A DNA stretch of 64,000 nucleotides, from the NCBI RefSeq assembly GCF_003688995.1, contig NZ_PENI01000002.1, positions 1 to 64,000 on the forward strand, written 5' to 3'. The notes below the pieces were generated by a model. It did no database searches. It was not told the DNA's origin and worked only from the letters and a program-made list of their open reading frames with translations. A program made the translations under genes and the position numbers. Below are positions 24,947-36,499 of the stretch, piece by piece (positions within the stretch are counted from its first letter, which is position 1; each line of letters starts with the position of its first letter). The stretch comes from Streptomyces shenzhenensis. Lineage in GTDB: Bacteria; Actinomycetota; Actinomycetes; Streptomycetales; Streptomycetaceae.

Positions 24947-27640
24947 TCAGGGCTGGGAGGTCTCCGACTCCAGGCTCGCCCGCGTGGTCGCGCCGTAGAC
25001 GCCGGACTCGTCCGCGCGGATGCCACGGGTCCACTGGTAGCCGCGTACGGCGTCTTCGAGGTGCTTGCCGAAGCGGCCGTCCGCGGAACCCCAGTACAGG
25101 TTCAACTGCATGAGCCGTAGCTGGAGTTCGGTGACCTCGGGGCCGCGGTCGCCGCGTCGCAGAACCGGGCCGGGCGCGGGCGCGGGGGGCGGGTCCTCGG
25201 CCGTTTCGGTGGCCGTCGCCGTGGCGGACGCCTCGGGGGAGCGGGACGGGGTGGCGGTGGGGGTGGTCGCGCTCGACTGCGATGTGGAGGGGGTGGGGGA
25301 GGCCGTCGGTGAGGGGCTGGTGGCCGCGGTGGGGGTGGTGGCGGCCGGGGGAGCGGCGGCGGGGGCCGTGGCAGTCTCCGGCGTGGCCGCCTCGGTCGTA
25401 CGCTCGGGCACGCTCGCGCGGATGTCCTCGGGGGCAGCACCGTCCCGCGAGGGCGTGTCGTAGGTGAACAGCCCGCTCGCGAAACCGGCCGCCGCGACGG
25501 TGGCGATCGCCGCGCCGGCGACCGAGAGGAGGACGGTACGGCGGCGCCGGGGGCTCGGTGCCGTGTTCCCGACGGTGATACCGGCCTCGTCCTGTGCGGC
25601 GTGCTCCGCGTCGAACAGGTTCAGGTCGGCCGTGCTCGGCACGGATGCCGTGGTCGACAGCGGCGTGGGTACGGCGGCGTCGGCTGCGCCGCCCTCTATC
25701 CGCCGCAGCTCCATGGTGGCGTCGCTCTCCGGCGCCGCCGCGGCGGCATCGACCAGCCGCAACACCATGGTGACGTCCCCACCCGGGGTGCCGCCCTGAC
25801 CCGCGCCCGTGGCGGGGCCCATGGCAGCACTCGCCCCCGCCTGTCGGGCGTCGGCGCCGGGGTTGGGGTCGGCACTCGACCCGGTGCCTGTGCCTGTGTG
25901 CGGACCCGCGCCCGTTCCGGGGCCGGTGCCCGTGGGCTCACCCGGGGCACCCGACCCACTCACGCCCGCGCCGGCACCCGCGCCCCCAGCCGGTTCCCCG
26001 GCCGCGCCTTCGGCGGAGGCCGGTGCGGCGCCGCTGCCCCTCGCGTTTCCGGTGGCTGCCTCGGCCATGGTGGAGTCCAGGTCGACGTACGGCCGAATAC
26101 GGAGCGGGTCGAAGTCCTCAGCCGCCGCCGCTGCCGCCGTGCGGGTGTCGCGAAGGGCGTCGGAGACGCGTTGCGCGCAGGGGCACGAGGCGGTGTTGTC
26201 CGGCTCCCGCGGCACCCCACACTCAGGACAAGGCACCCCCGAACCCCCTGGCCCACTCTCCGGGCTTACGCCCCCTTGAGGACCTGGGCCGCTCTCCGGG
26301 CTTGCGCCGCTCTTATGTCCTACGCCGCCCTGAGGGCCCTGAGGGGCAACGCCCCCCGCCGGGCCTGCGCCGCGCTGAAGGTCCACTCCGCCTTCGGGAC
26401 CCGCCCCGCCCTGAGGGCCTGCCCCACCCGCTGACCCCGAGCCGACCTCCGGGCCTGCGCTGCCTTGAGGGCCTGGTCCGCTCTTCGGGCTCGTGCCTGC
26501 TTGAGGGCTTGCGCTCCCCTTCGGGCCTACTCCGCCCCGAGGGTCCGTGCCGTTCCTCGGGCCAGCGCCGTCCTGCGAGGCCGCGCCTTTCGCCACCCGG
26601 CCCCCTGAGCCTGCGCCGCTTCTCGGGCCCGCGCCCCCCTGAGAGCCCGCGTTCCCCTTCGGGCCTACTCCGCTCTGAGGGGCCGCGCTTCCCGTCGGGA
26701 CTGCGCCGTGCCGGGGGTCCACTGCGCCCTTGAGGCCCGCCCTGCTCTGAGGGCTTGTCCCACCCGCCGGGCCTGAGCCGACCTCCGGACCTGCGCCGCC
26801 TTGAGGGGCTGGGTCGCTCTTCGGGCTCGTGCCCGCTTGAGGGCTTGCGCTTCCCTTCTGGCCTACTCCGCCCTGAGGGGGCGTGCCGTTCCTCAGGCCA
26901 GCGCCGCTTTCCGGGCTTGGGCCGCTCTGAGTGGCCGCGCTTCCCGTCGGGACTGCGCCGTGCCGGGGGTCCACTCCGCCCTTGGGGTCGACCCCGCTCT
27001 GAGGGCTTGCGTCACCCGCCGGGCCTGAGCCGATCTCCGGGCCTGCGCTGCCTTGAGGGGATGGGCCGCTCTTCGGGCTCGTGCCTGCTTGAGGGCTTGC
27101 GCTCCCCTTCGGGCCTACTCCGCCCTGAGGGTCCGTGTTGTTCCTCGTGTCAGCGCTGCTTTCCGGGCTTGCGCTGCTCTGAGGGGCTGCGCCTCCCGTC
27201 GGGACTGCGCTGCGTCGGGGGTCCATCCCGCCTTGAGGGTCTGCCCCGCTCTGAGGGCCTGTCTCCCCCGCCGGGCCTGCGCCGCCGTGAGGGCTTGCGC
27301 CTCCCTGAGGACCTGCGCCGCTCTTCGGGCTCGTACCCGCCTGAGGGCCCGCGTTCCCCACGCCGGTCCTCGGGCCTGCGCCCCCCTGAGGGCCTGGTCC
27401 GCTCTGCGCACCCGCGCCGCTCTCCGGGCCCGCCCCACCCCGGGGGTCCGTCCCGCCCCCCGGGCCCGCGCCCCCCTTGACGTCCGTGCCGCCCTGGGCG
27501 CCTACCCCGCCCTGAGGGCCCGCGCCCCCCGACGCGCCCGCCCCACCCCCCGAGCCCGCGCCTTCCTGGGCTCCCGGGTCCGTCCCGTTTGTCGGGTGTG
27601 GGTTGTCCTGAGGGCCAGTCGTGCCCTTCGGATCCGTCAT
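24947..27640 (-). CDS. Membrane-anchored peptidoglycan-binding protein with giant hexapeptide-repeat N-terminus
   Basis: An 897-residue protein. Residues about 25-465 are nearly uninterrupted six-residue repeats with Gly at position 2 and Pro at 5 (e.g. GGAGPQ, SGVDPK, AGTSPK). Then PCPECGVPREPDNTASCPC is a zinc-ribbon-like Cys cluster, followed by SDALRDTRTAAAAAAEDFDP. A membrane helix RRRTVLLSVAGAAIATVAAA lies near 715, with an Ala/Pro/Thr-rich stretch outside. The last 70 residues (GDRGPEVTELQLRLMQLNLY onward) are a PG_binding_1 domain. The ribbon-to-C-terminus part matches a known Streptomyces architecture; the repeat extension is the unusual part. I start at 27640 (MTDPKGTTGP) with GAGGGGAGC upstream. 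An internal start near the Cys motif is the main alternative. Confidence 0.75.
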   Translation of the reverse strand: MTDPKGTTGPQDNPHPTNGTDPGAQEGAGSGGGAGASGGAGPQGGVGAQGGTDVKGGAGPGGGTDPRGGAGPESGAGAQSGPGPQGGAGPRTGVGNAGPQAGTSPKSGAGPQGGASPHGGAGPAGETGPQSGADPQGGMDPRRSAVPTGGAAPQSSASPESSADTRNNTDPQGGVGPKGSASPQAGTSPKSGPSPQGSAGPEIGSGPAGDASPQSGVDPKGGVDPRHGAVPTGSAATQSGPSPESGAGLRNGTPPQGGVGQKGSASPQAGTSPKSDPAPQGGAGPEVGSGPAGGTSPQSRAGLKGAVDPRHGAVPTGSAAPQSGVGPKGNAGSQGGAGPRSGAGSGGRVAKGAASQDGAGPRNGTDPRGGVGPKGSASPQAGTSPKSGPGPQGSAGPEVGSGSAGGAGPQGGAGPEGGVDLQRGAGPAGGVAPQGPQGGVGHKSGASPESGPGPQGGVSPESGPGGSGVPCPECGVPREPDNTASCPCAQRVSDALRDTRTAAAAAAEDFDPLRIRPYVDLDSTMAEAATGNARGSGAAPASAEGAAGEPAGGAGAGAGVSGSGAPGEPTGTGPGTGAGPHTGTGTGSSADPNPGADARQAGASAAMGPATGAGQGGTPGGDVTMVLRLVDAAAAAPESDATMELRRIEGGAADAAVPTPLSTTASVPSTADLNLFDAEHAAQDEAGITVGNTAPSPRRRRTVLLSVAGAAIATVAAAGFASGLFTYDTPSRDGAAPEDIRASVPERTTEAATPETATAPAAAPPAATTPTAATSPSPTASPTPSTSQSSATTPTATPSRSPEASATATATETAEDPPPAPAPGPVLRRGDRGPEVTELQLRLMQLNLYWGSADGRFGKHLEDAVRGYQWTRGIRADESGVYGATTRASLESETSQP
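26240..27570 (-). repeat. Coding hexapeptide repeat with a 252-bp higher-order period
   Basis: The basic unit is 18 bp (x-Gly-x-x-Pro-x). Groups of 14 units recur: the marker AGTSPK (plus-strand CTCTTCGGGC) appears at 27321, 27069 and 26817, exactly 252 bp apart, and again at 26481 after 336 bp, where the reading phase of the hexamer shifts by two residues without breaking the frame. Some copies share long stretches (GSASPQAGTSPKS; DPRHGAVPTGSAA). This is expansion by recombination or slippage kept in frame. Confidence 0.85.
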
Positions 27641-27772
27641 GTTTGTGTCCGCTCCCCTCGCGTCCCCGCGCGATCTCCAGAGATTATGCAGACCTCCCAC
27701 ACATCTCCTTCCCGGAAGCCCCCCGGAATGGCGGATTCCGAGGAGGTCCCCGCGGGACTCAACAGGCCATAA

Positions 27773-30395
<2,623 letters not shown>

Positions 30396-30483
30396 TGTCG
30401 GGAGACGTCCGGGCCCGTGCGCAACCGGATATCCGCGGGCCGGGCACGCCGTCGTCCCGGGTGACCAACAACTGCCCAGACAG

Positions 30484-30560
30484 CGGCCCCGAAGGGGCGC
30501 GGGGCTGTATCGATATGCGGCTCCGCCGCGTGGGCGCGATCAGCCACGATGGTGCCGCAG
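30484..30560 (+). repeat. Long-variant copy of the dispersed repeat
   Basis: GGCCCCGAAGGGGCGCGGGG is followed not by AACTGCGCGA but by CTGTATCGATATGCGGCTC and CGCCGCGTGGGCGCGATC, then AGCCACGATGGTGCCGCAG. Ends match the common form, while the middle carries an extra hairpin (GCGGC-TCC-GCCGC). It lies between two genes on the opposite strand and is the only copy with no sense-direction gene before it. Confidence 0.7.
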
Positions 30561-30593
30561 ACGAAGGGTGGGCCGGTATCCGACCGGGACGGT

Positions 30594-31007
30594 CTACGTG
30601 GCCTCGGGGTCACGGCGTCGGTGCCACTCGCGTGCGACCTCGTCGGCGTCGTACGGCTTCATGCCGAGCGGGGGACCCGGTGGCGGCTTGAACATCATGT
30701 CGCGGATCTTGACGTTTATCTCCGTGACGATCTTCCGCGCGATCCGCTCGGAGGGAGCCGCGTAGGCAGCCACGAGCGCGTCCTCCGCCTCCTTGCGCAG
30801 GGCCAGAGCTGGCGGCAGGAAGGCCAGCCCCTCGCGGGCCATCTTGCGCCTGACCCACCACAGTTCGTCGTACGTGGCGTCGACATCCCGCGGCAGCGGC
30901 TTGCCCGCGCCCGTGAGCCGGTCGAACTCGCCGCGCCCCTGCGCATCACGGATCTGCTTGTCGACCCAGGACTCGAACGGGACGCCCGGTGGCTTTCGCT
31001 CGGTCAT
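30594..31007 (-). CDS. DUF1992 (DnaJ-homologue subfamily C member 28-like) protein
   Basis: A 137-residue protein with the DUF1992 core: WVDKQIRDAQGRGEFDRLTG, AGKPLPRDVDATYDELWWVR and RKMAREGLAFLPPALALR. The domain occurs in DNAJC28 proteins but here there is no J domain. Role unknown, possibly linked to chaperone systems. ATG 31007 is clear. Confidence 0.85.
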   Translation of the reverse strand: MTERKPPGVPFESWVDKQIRDAQGRGEFDRLTGAGKPLPRDVDATYDELWWVRRKMAREGLAFLPPALALRKEAEDALVAAYAAPSERIARKIVTEINVKIRDMMFKPPPGPPLGMKPYDADEVAREWHRRRDPEAT

Positions 31008-31108
31008 GTGTCCATTGTGCCGGACGCGGTGGGGTCGGGCGATTTATCATTCGGCCGCTGCTGCAAGGGCAGTTCATGACGGAACACCGCACTTCAGGGG
31101 GAACGCAC

Positions 31109-31501
31109 GTGCTCGAACTCACCATGGCCACCGTCTCCGGGGCCGACGCGGGTGCCACGGCCGGGATGCTCATGGCCGACGCGCCCAGCGAGCCGGGCGC
31201 GGCGCTGCGCGTGGGCCGGGACGCGGCCGTGTGCCGGCTCGCCACGCCCGACGACTGGCTGTTCGTCTCCCGGGTGCACCTGGAGTTCCTGTGCGGCCCG
31301 GAGGGCGGCTGGCAGCTGACCTGGCTGCGCGGCTCGCAGCCCGATCCGTCCTCCGTGGTGCGGCTGACGGTGGGGGAGTACGCCCAGACCGTCGCGTACG
31401 GGGCCAGTGTGGCGCTCCCGCGGGGTGGCTCCGGGGAGATAATCATCCAGGACCGCACCGGGCCGCGCAGCGTGAACGTGGGCTTCTACCACGAGGTGTA
31501 G
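31109..31501 (+). CDS. Small FHA-domain-like protein
   Basis: A 130-residue protein with the order of conserved residues expected of a forkhead-associated phosphothreonine-binding domain: LRVGRDAAVCRL (Gly-Arg), LFVSRVHLEFLCGPEGGWQL (Ser-Arg-x-His), and VRLTVGEYAQTVAYG. FHA proteins read Thr phosphorylation by Ser/Thr kinases; no kinase is adjacent. I choose the GTG at 31109 because AGGGGGAA lies at the right distance; the ATG at 31076 is the alternative. Confidence 0.72.
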   Translation: MLELTMATVSGADAGATAGMLMADAPSEPGAALRVGRDAAVCRLATPDDWLFVSRVHLEFLCGPEGGWQLTWLRGSQPDPSSVVRLTVGEYAQTVAYGASVALPRGGSGEIIIQDRTGPRSVNVGFYHEV

Positions 31502-31529
31502 CGTCCGCGCAGCAGCCCCGATCCCACCG

Positions 31530-32201
31530 TCACGGCAGTACGCGGGCCATGGCGAAGCCGTCGTAGCCCTTGCTGCCCACCGTCTGGATCGCCGTGCCGG
31601 ACAGTCTGGGGTGGGCGGCGATCAGCTCGATGGCGGCGCGGGTGCCCACGACGTCGGGCTCGTCGCTCTCCGCGTCGAGCACGCGGCCACCGCGGACGAC
31701 GTTGTCCACGACGATCAGGCTGCCGGTGCGGGTGAGGCGCAGCGCCCACTCCACGTAGTTCGGGTTGTTGACCTTGTCGGCGTCGATGAAGACCAGGTCG
31801 AAGGGGGCCGGGTTCTCGTCGGCGAGCTTGGGCAGCGACTCCAGGGCCGGGCCCACCCGCACCTCGACGAGCCTCTCCAGGCCGGCGCGGGCGATGTTGC
31901 GGGTGGCGATCTCGGCGTGCTTGGCGCTGTACTCCAGGGAGATCAGGCGGCCGTCGGCGGGCAGGGCGCGGCCGAGCCAGATGGTGCTGTAGCCGCCGAG
32001 CGTGCCGATCTCCAGGATTCGCCGGGCGTCCTGGATCTGGGCCAGGAGCTGGAGGAACTTGCCCTGGTTCGCGGTGACGTTGGCGTGCGGCAGCGCTGCG
32101 GCTTCGCTGTCGCGCAGGGCTGCCTGGAGTGCCTCGTCGTCCGGCGAGAGGTGGCTGGTGAAGTAGAAGTCGACGTCGTCCCAGAGCTGCGACCCGCTCA
32201 T
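31530..32201 (-). CDS. Class I O-methyltransferase (COMT-like, PF01596)
   Basis: A 223-residue SAM-dependent enzyme of the cation-dependent catechol/caffeoyl-CoA O-methyltransferase group. NVTANQGKFLQLLAQIQDAR and ILEIGTLGGYSTIWLGRALP form the SAM site, ISLEYSAKHAEIATRNIARA motif II, and LVFIDADKVNNPNYVEWALR the metal ligands (Asp/Asp/Asn), with VVDNVVRGGRVLDAES following. It likely methylates a catechol-like phenol. It is monocistronic; a repeat-rich gap lies upstream. Confidence 0.9.
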   Translation of the reverse strand: MSGSQLWDDVDFYFTSHLSPDDEALQAALRDSEAAALPHANVTANQGKFLQLLAQIQDARRILEIGTLGGYSTIWLGRALPADGRLISLEYSAKHAEIATRNIARAGLERLVEVRVGPALESLPKLADENPAPFDLVFIDADKVNNPNYVEWALRLTRTGSLIVVDNVVRGGRVLDAESDEPDVVGTRAAIELIAAHPRLSGTAIQTVGSKGYDGFAMARVLP

Positions 32202-32378
32202 GGCCCTTGCCTTTCCGTGTCCGGTACCTGTCGAGTACCCACCACCGCCGGCGACGACCGGCCCCGGCCAGTCTCCCCCTGCCTGAGGCTCGGCCGCGTC
32301 AGGGGGTGCCTGGGTATGTCGCCTGCGGTGTCCCTGCGGGGCTTGGCCGCGTCAGGGGGTGCCTCGTGTATGTCGTCT

Positions 32379-32622
32379 GGCGGCTGCGGCGGCGTCGTGG
32401 CTGATCGCGCAGTTCCCCGCGCCCCTTTGGGGCGGTGTTCCTGGCCGGGTTTGGCTGTCTAGGGGGCCTGGGCCTGTCGTCTGGCGGCTGCGGCACCGTC
32501 GTGGCTTGTCGCGCAGTTCCCCGCGCCCCTTTGGGGCGGTGTCCGTGGCCGGGTTTGGCTGTCTAGGGGGTGCGGCGCCGTCGTGGCTGATCGCGCAGTT
32601 CCTCGCGCCCCTTTTGGGGCTA
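32379..32622 (-). repeat. Three dispersed repeat copies downstream of the MHS transporter
   Basis: Read on the minus strand, copy one begins in the stop codon region of the transporter (TAGCCCCAAAAGGGGCGCG, then AGGAACTGCGCGATCAGCC) and two more follow with cores near 32510-32535 and 32405-32430. All are sense relative to the gene ending at 32620. The rest of 32202-32378 contains G/C-rich words (CGTCAGGGGGTGCCT twice) and no gene. Confidence 0.85.
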
Positions 32623-34038
32623 GCCGTGTTGGGTAGGTGCTGGGACTGCTGGGAGGGGTTCCAGGGAAGGTGGGGAACCTGGTAGGGGGTGGCCTGCTGA
32701 TTCTGGGATTCGCCATGTTGCGATTCCGCCGATCACCGCCGCCCCCATCATGTAGTACGCGGGCATCATCATGTCCCCCGTCGCCCCGATCAGCGCCGTG
32801 ACCACCAGCGGAGTCGTGCCGCCGAACAGGGAGACCGAGATGTTGAAGCCGATCGACAGGGAGCCGTAGCGGACCCGGGTCGGGAACAGGGCGGGCAGCG
32901 CCGCCGGCATCGCCGCCGTGAAGCAGACCAGCAGCAGCCCCAGCGCCCCCATGCCGAGCGCGACCGCGAGCAGGCTGCCCTGGCGGATCAGCAGCAGGGC
33001 GGGGACCGAGAGAAAGAGGAAACCCGCGCAGCCTGCCGCTATCACCGGGCGGCGGCCTATCCGGTCGGTCAGCGCGCCCGCGAACGGCTGCACGATCATC
33101 ATCAGCGCCATCACCCCGAGCACCACCAGCAGTCCGTGCGTCTCGTCGTACTTCAGCTCGCTCGTCAGATAGCTCGGCATGTACGACAGCAGCATGTAGT
33201 CGGTGACGTTGAAGACCAGGACCAGTGCCATGCAGAGCAGCAGCGCGCGCCACTGGCCCGCCACCATCTCCCGCAGCGGCACCTTCCGGCGGCTCGACTC
33301 GGCCTTCTCGAGCTGCGCCGCGAACGCCGGGGTCTCCTCAAGCCGCATCCGCAGATACAGCCCGATGATCCCCATCGGACCCGCGATCAGGAACGGCACA
33401 CGCCAGCCCCAGGACACCAGGTCGTCCGCCGACAGCAGCGCCGTCATCAGTGTCACCAGCCCCGCCCCGCCGATGTACCCGGCCAGCGTGCCGAACTCCA
33501 GCCAGCTGCCGAAGAAGCCCCGCCTGCGGTCCGGCGCGTACTCGGCGATGAACGTCGACGCGCCCGCGTACTCACCGCCGGTCGAGAACCCCTGCACCAG
33601 CCGCGCAGCGAGCAGCAGCAGCGGCGCCCCGACCCCGAGCGTCGCGTACGACGGGATCAGGCCGATCGCGAACGTGCCCGCCGCCATCATGATCATGGTG
33701 AGGGCCAGCACCTTCTGCCGGCCCACCCGGTCGCCGAGCGGACCGAAGACCATCCCGCCCAGCGGCCGGACCAGGAAGGCCGCCGCGAAGGCGCCGAAGG
33801 TCGACAGCAGTTGCGCGGTCGGATTGCCGGACGGGAAGAACACCTTGCCCAGCGTCACCGCGAGATAGCTGTAGACACCGAAGTCGAACCACTCCATGGC
33901 GTTGCCCAGCGCGGCGGCCTTCACGGCGCGCCTGACAAGCGCCGGATCGGTCACGGTGACCCGCGCGCCGCCCGGACAGCCCGGAACGGTCCCCTCAGGC
34001 GGGGTGACGGACGGGGTGACAGCTGGGGCGGCCCGCAA
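32620..34038 (-). CDS. MHS-family MFS transporter (ProP/KgtP-like)
   Basis: A protein of up to 472 residues with 12 membrane helices from the metabolite:H+ symporter family. Diagnostic parts are GNAMEWFDFGVYSYLAVTLG, RPLGGMVFGPLGDRVGRQK (motif A), RLVQGFSTGGEYAGASTFIA (helix 4) and LTDRIGRRPVIAAG (second motif A). Relatives take up proline/betaine, ketoglutarate or citrate-like acids. The start is uncertain: TTG 34038 gives a 28-residue polar lead, while GTG 33954 (VTDPALVRRAVKAAALG) fits the family better. The dispersed repeat begins at its stop codon. Confidence 0.87.
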   Translation of the reverse strand: MRAAPAVTPSVTPPEGTVPGCPGGARVTVTDPALVRRAVKAAALGNAMEWFDFGVYSYLAVTLGKVFFPSGNPTAQLLSTFGAFAAAFLVRPLGGMVFGPLGDRVGRQKVLALTMIMMAAGTFAIGLIPSYATLGVGAPLLLLAARLVQGFSTGGEYAGASTFIAEYAPDRRRGFFGSWLEFGTLAGYIGGAGLVTLMTALLSADDLVSWGWRVPFLIAGPMGIIGLYLRMRLEETPAFAAQLEKAESSRRKVPLREMVAGQWRALLLCMALVLVFNVTDYMLLSYMPSYLTSELKYDETHGLLVVLGVMALMMIVQPFAGALTDRIGRRPVIAAGCAGFLFLSVPALLLIRQGSLLAVALGMGALGLLLVCFTAAMPAALPALFPTRVRYGSLSIGFNISVSLFGGTTPLVVTALIGATGDMMMPAYYMMGAAVIGGIATWRIPESAGHPLPGSPPSLEPLPAVPAPTQHG

Positions 34039-34412
34039 AACTGCGCTCGCCTACCTCTCGACGGGGACAGGAACAGGCCCACCGCGGCAGGCCAAAAAGT
34101 GACCATAGGTGGAATTACGCCCCTTACGTACCGTACGCACCTCACCGCACAGCGCAGCCAAACATCCCCCCAGCAGGCACGCAGCCCCGCCCCGGCACCC
34201 CCGCACATTCCTCCCGTTGTGATCCATATCGCTCCCCGCCGGGGCAGCAGCGCCTCCGGCGCACTATCGTCTTCCGGACAAAAGCCGGGCGGACGTCAGG
34301 TGAAGCGGGGGTTTCCCGCGTCACTCCGCAGGGGGCTGCGGCTCTTCATAGGGTGCGCAGAGCGAATCCGCAGGGGACGTGCGGGACGGATGGGGCGGGA
34401 GGCCGACAAGGC
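34039..34412. other. Divergent intergenic region, no gene seen
   Basis: This 374-bp gap separates the MHS transporter from the GT87-PAP2 gene. It is somewhat less GC-rich near 34080-34135 (AAAAAGTGACCATAGGTGG; TTACGTACCGTACGCAC), as expected of promoter DNA. I see no ORF of coding composition, no strong terminator and no copy of the dispersed repeat. Confidence 0.5.
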
Positions 34413-36482
34413 GTGGCGAACGTGGAGCACAGTGGGCGACCGGGGGAGGGCTTCGCGGGAGCGCCGGCCAGGGCCCGCCTCAAGGCGGCCAGGCTGGTCC
34501 TGTGGGGGGTGGCCGCGATCCTCGCGGTGCGCCAGTCGGCCGTCGTCCTCGGCTCACCCCGCGGGGAGCGGCTGACGGATCTGGAGACCTGGGTCGGCCC
34601 CAACGGCGTGCTGCACGTCAACGGCTCCCTGTACGACTCGACCCGGTTCACCGGCACCCCCTTCGGCGGCCTGGTGCTCAAGCCGCTCACCCGCGCCGCC
34701 GAGCAGACCCTCGGCTGGGGCTGGACCTTCGGCACGCTGCTGCTGGTCGTCGCCCTCGGCCTGGTCGCCGCCCGCGCCCTGCCCCAGCCGGTCAGCCGCC
34801 GCACCGCGCTGCTGGCCGCCCCGGTCGCGATCAGCCTGCTGATGCTGTCCCTGCCCGTCCGCAACACGCTGTGGCTGGGCCAGACCAGCGTCATACCCGT
34901 GCTGCTCGTCCTGCTCGGCTGCTTCGCCGTCCGCGGGGAACGGGCCGGCGGCCTGTGCATCGGCGTCGCCGCCGCGCTCCAGCCGACCGTCCTGCTGTTC
35001 GCCCCGCTGCTCTGGTTCACCGGCCGCCGCCGCGCCGCCGTCTCCGCCGCCGGCACCTTCGCCGCGGCCACCGCGCTCGCCTGGGCCGCGATGCCGCACG
35101 ACTCGCACACCTACTGGGTGCACCACATGGCGGGCGTCGGCCTCGGCGGCAAGGCCGACGCCCTCGCCAACCAGTCCCTGCACGGCGCCCTGCTCCGCCT
35201 CGACCTGACAGGCCCGCTGGAGATAGGCGTCTTCCTGGTGCTCGGCGCGGTCGTCGCGACCCTCGCCCTGCGCCGCGCCGTCCGCTACGCCCACGACGGC
35301 CAACTGCTGCTCGCCGTCGCGATCACCGGCTGCGCGGCCGTCGCCGTGTCGCCGACCACCTGGCAGCACCAGCTGCTGTGGGTGCTGCTCGCGGTCGTCG
35401 GCCGGGTCGGCAGGCGCGCCTCCGACCGCTACGTCTGGCCGGTCGCCGTGGTCCTGGTGACCACGTTCCCGGCGAAGATGATGCTGCCGAACATGCCGGT
35501 GGTGTACCCGCTGCGGGACAACATCGTGCTGCTCGCGGCCATCGCCGCCGCCACCGCGGTGCCGTTCCTGTCGCGCACCTCGCCGTACTACGCGAGCCCG
35601 GTCCCGACGGAGTACGCCAAGCCGGTCCCCGCCCGTTTCCGGCACGTCCCGCTCCTGCCGTTCCTCCGCCGGGTCCTCACCCGGCCCAACCTCCTCCTCG
35701 AACTGCTGCTCATACGCGTCACCTACGCCGCCTACCAGCAGGTCCGGCTCGCCGCGACCGGCGGCAGCAACTCCGAGGGCCGGGCCACCGCCGAACACCA
35801 CGGCCGGCTGATCCTCGACCTCGAACGCTTCCTGCGCCTCGACATCGAGCACGCGGTCAACCACGCCGTCGTCAAGATCGACTGGCTGCGGAACTTCTTC
35901 GACTTCTACTACGAGTCGTTCCACTTCGTCGTCCCGCTCAGTGTGCTCGCCGTCCTCTACTGGCGCCGCCCCGTCGACTACCGCTGGGCCCGCACCTCCC
36001 TCGGCTTCGCCACCCTGCTCGCCCTGGCCGGCTTCTGGCTGTTCCCGCTGGCCCCGCCCCGCCTGATGCCGGGCTTCGGCATCATCGACACCGTGCACGG
36101 CGTCCAGGACTTCTCCAAGCCGGACTACGGCACCCTGACCGCCCTCACCAACCAGTACGCGGCGATGCCCTCGCTGCACTTCGGCTGGTCCCTGTGGTGC
36201 GGTGTGGTCATCGCGGTCATCGCCCCGAAGTGGTGGATGAAGGCGCTGGGCCTGCTGCACCCGCTGTTCACGGTGTCCGCCATCGTCGCGACGGGCAACC
36301 ACTGGGTGCTGGACGCGGTGGGAGGGGCGGCGGTGGTGGGTGCCGGTTTCGCCCTGACGTATCTCCTGACGGGACCGCGCCGGGTGGACCGGGCGGACGA
36401 ATCCCGGCCCGGTGTTCCCGGCGCGGAGGGCTCGACTGCCGCTCGGGTATCTCCCGCGGCGGTCTCCCCGCCGTCAAGTTGA
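34413..36482 (+). CDS. Bifunctional GT87 glycosyltransferase / PAP2 phosphatase
   Basis: A 689-residue polytopic membrane protein in two halves. Residues about 1-410 look like a GT87 polyprenyl-phosphate-mannose-dependent mannosyltransferase with many helices and loop signatures such as NGSLYDSTRFTGTPFGGL and LPVRNTLWLGQTSVIPVL. Residues about 430-670 are a PAP2 phosphatase with AMPSLHFGWSLWCG (second catalytic block) and GNHWVLDAVGG (third block, nucleophilic His). The pairing is known in actinobacteria and suggests coupled glycan transfer and lipid-phosphate recycling at the membrane. I choose GTG 34413 with GGGAGG upstream. It converges with the Dyp peroxidase gene. Confidence 0.85.
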   Translation: MANVEHSGRPGEGFAGAPARARLKAARLVLWGVAAILAVRQSAVVLGSPRGERLTDLETWVGPNGVLHVNGSLYDSTRFTGTPFGGLVLKPLTRAAEQTLGWGWTFGTLLLVVALGLVAARALPQPVSRRTALLAAPVAISLLMLSLPVRNTLWLGQTSVIPVLLVLLGCFAVRGERAGGLCIGVAAALQPTVLLFAPLLWFTGRRRAAVSAAGTFAAATALAWAAMPHDSHTYWVHHMAGVGLGGKADALANQSLHGALLRLDLTGPLEIGVFLVLGAVVATLALRRAVRYAHDGQLLLAVAITGCAAVAVSPTTWQHQLLWVLLAVVGRVGRRASDRYVWPVAVVLVTTFPAKMMLPNMPVVYPLRDNIVLLAAIAAATAVPFLSRTSPYYASPVPTEYAKPVPARFRHVPLLPFLRRVLTRPNLLLELLLIRVTYAAYQQVRLAATGGSNSEGRATAEHHGRLILDLERFLRLDIEHAVNHAVVKIDWLRNFFDFYYESFHFVVPLSVLAVLYWRRPVDYRWARTSLGFATLLALAGFWLFPLAPPRLMPGFGIIDTVHGVQDFSKPDYGTLTALTNQYAAMPSLHFGWSLWCGVVIAVIAPKWWMKALGLLHPLFTVSAIVATGNHWVLDAVGGAAVVGAGFALTYLLTGPRRVDRADESRPGVPGAEGSTAARVSPAAVSPPSS

Positions 36483-36499
36483 TCGTGAGTCGATCGTGA

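Noticed and set aside
26240..27570. True collagen-like protein
   Set aside because: Gly is fixed every sixth residue with Pro at position 5, but the third-residue Gly needed for a triple helix is often replaced by Ser, Asp or Ala.
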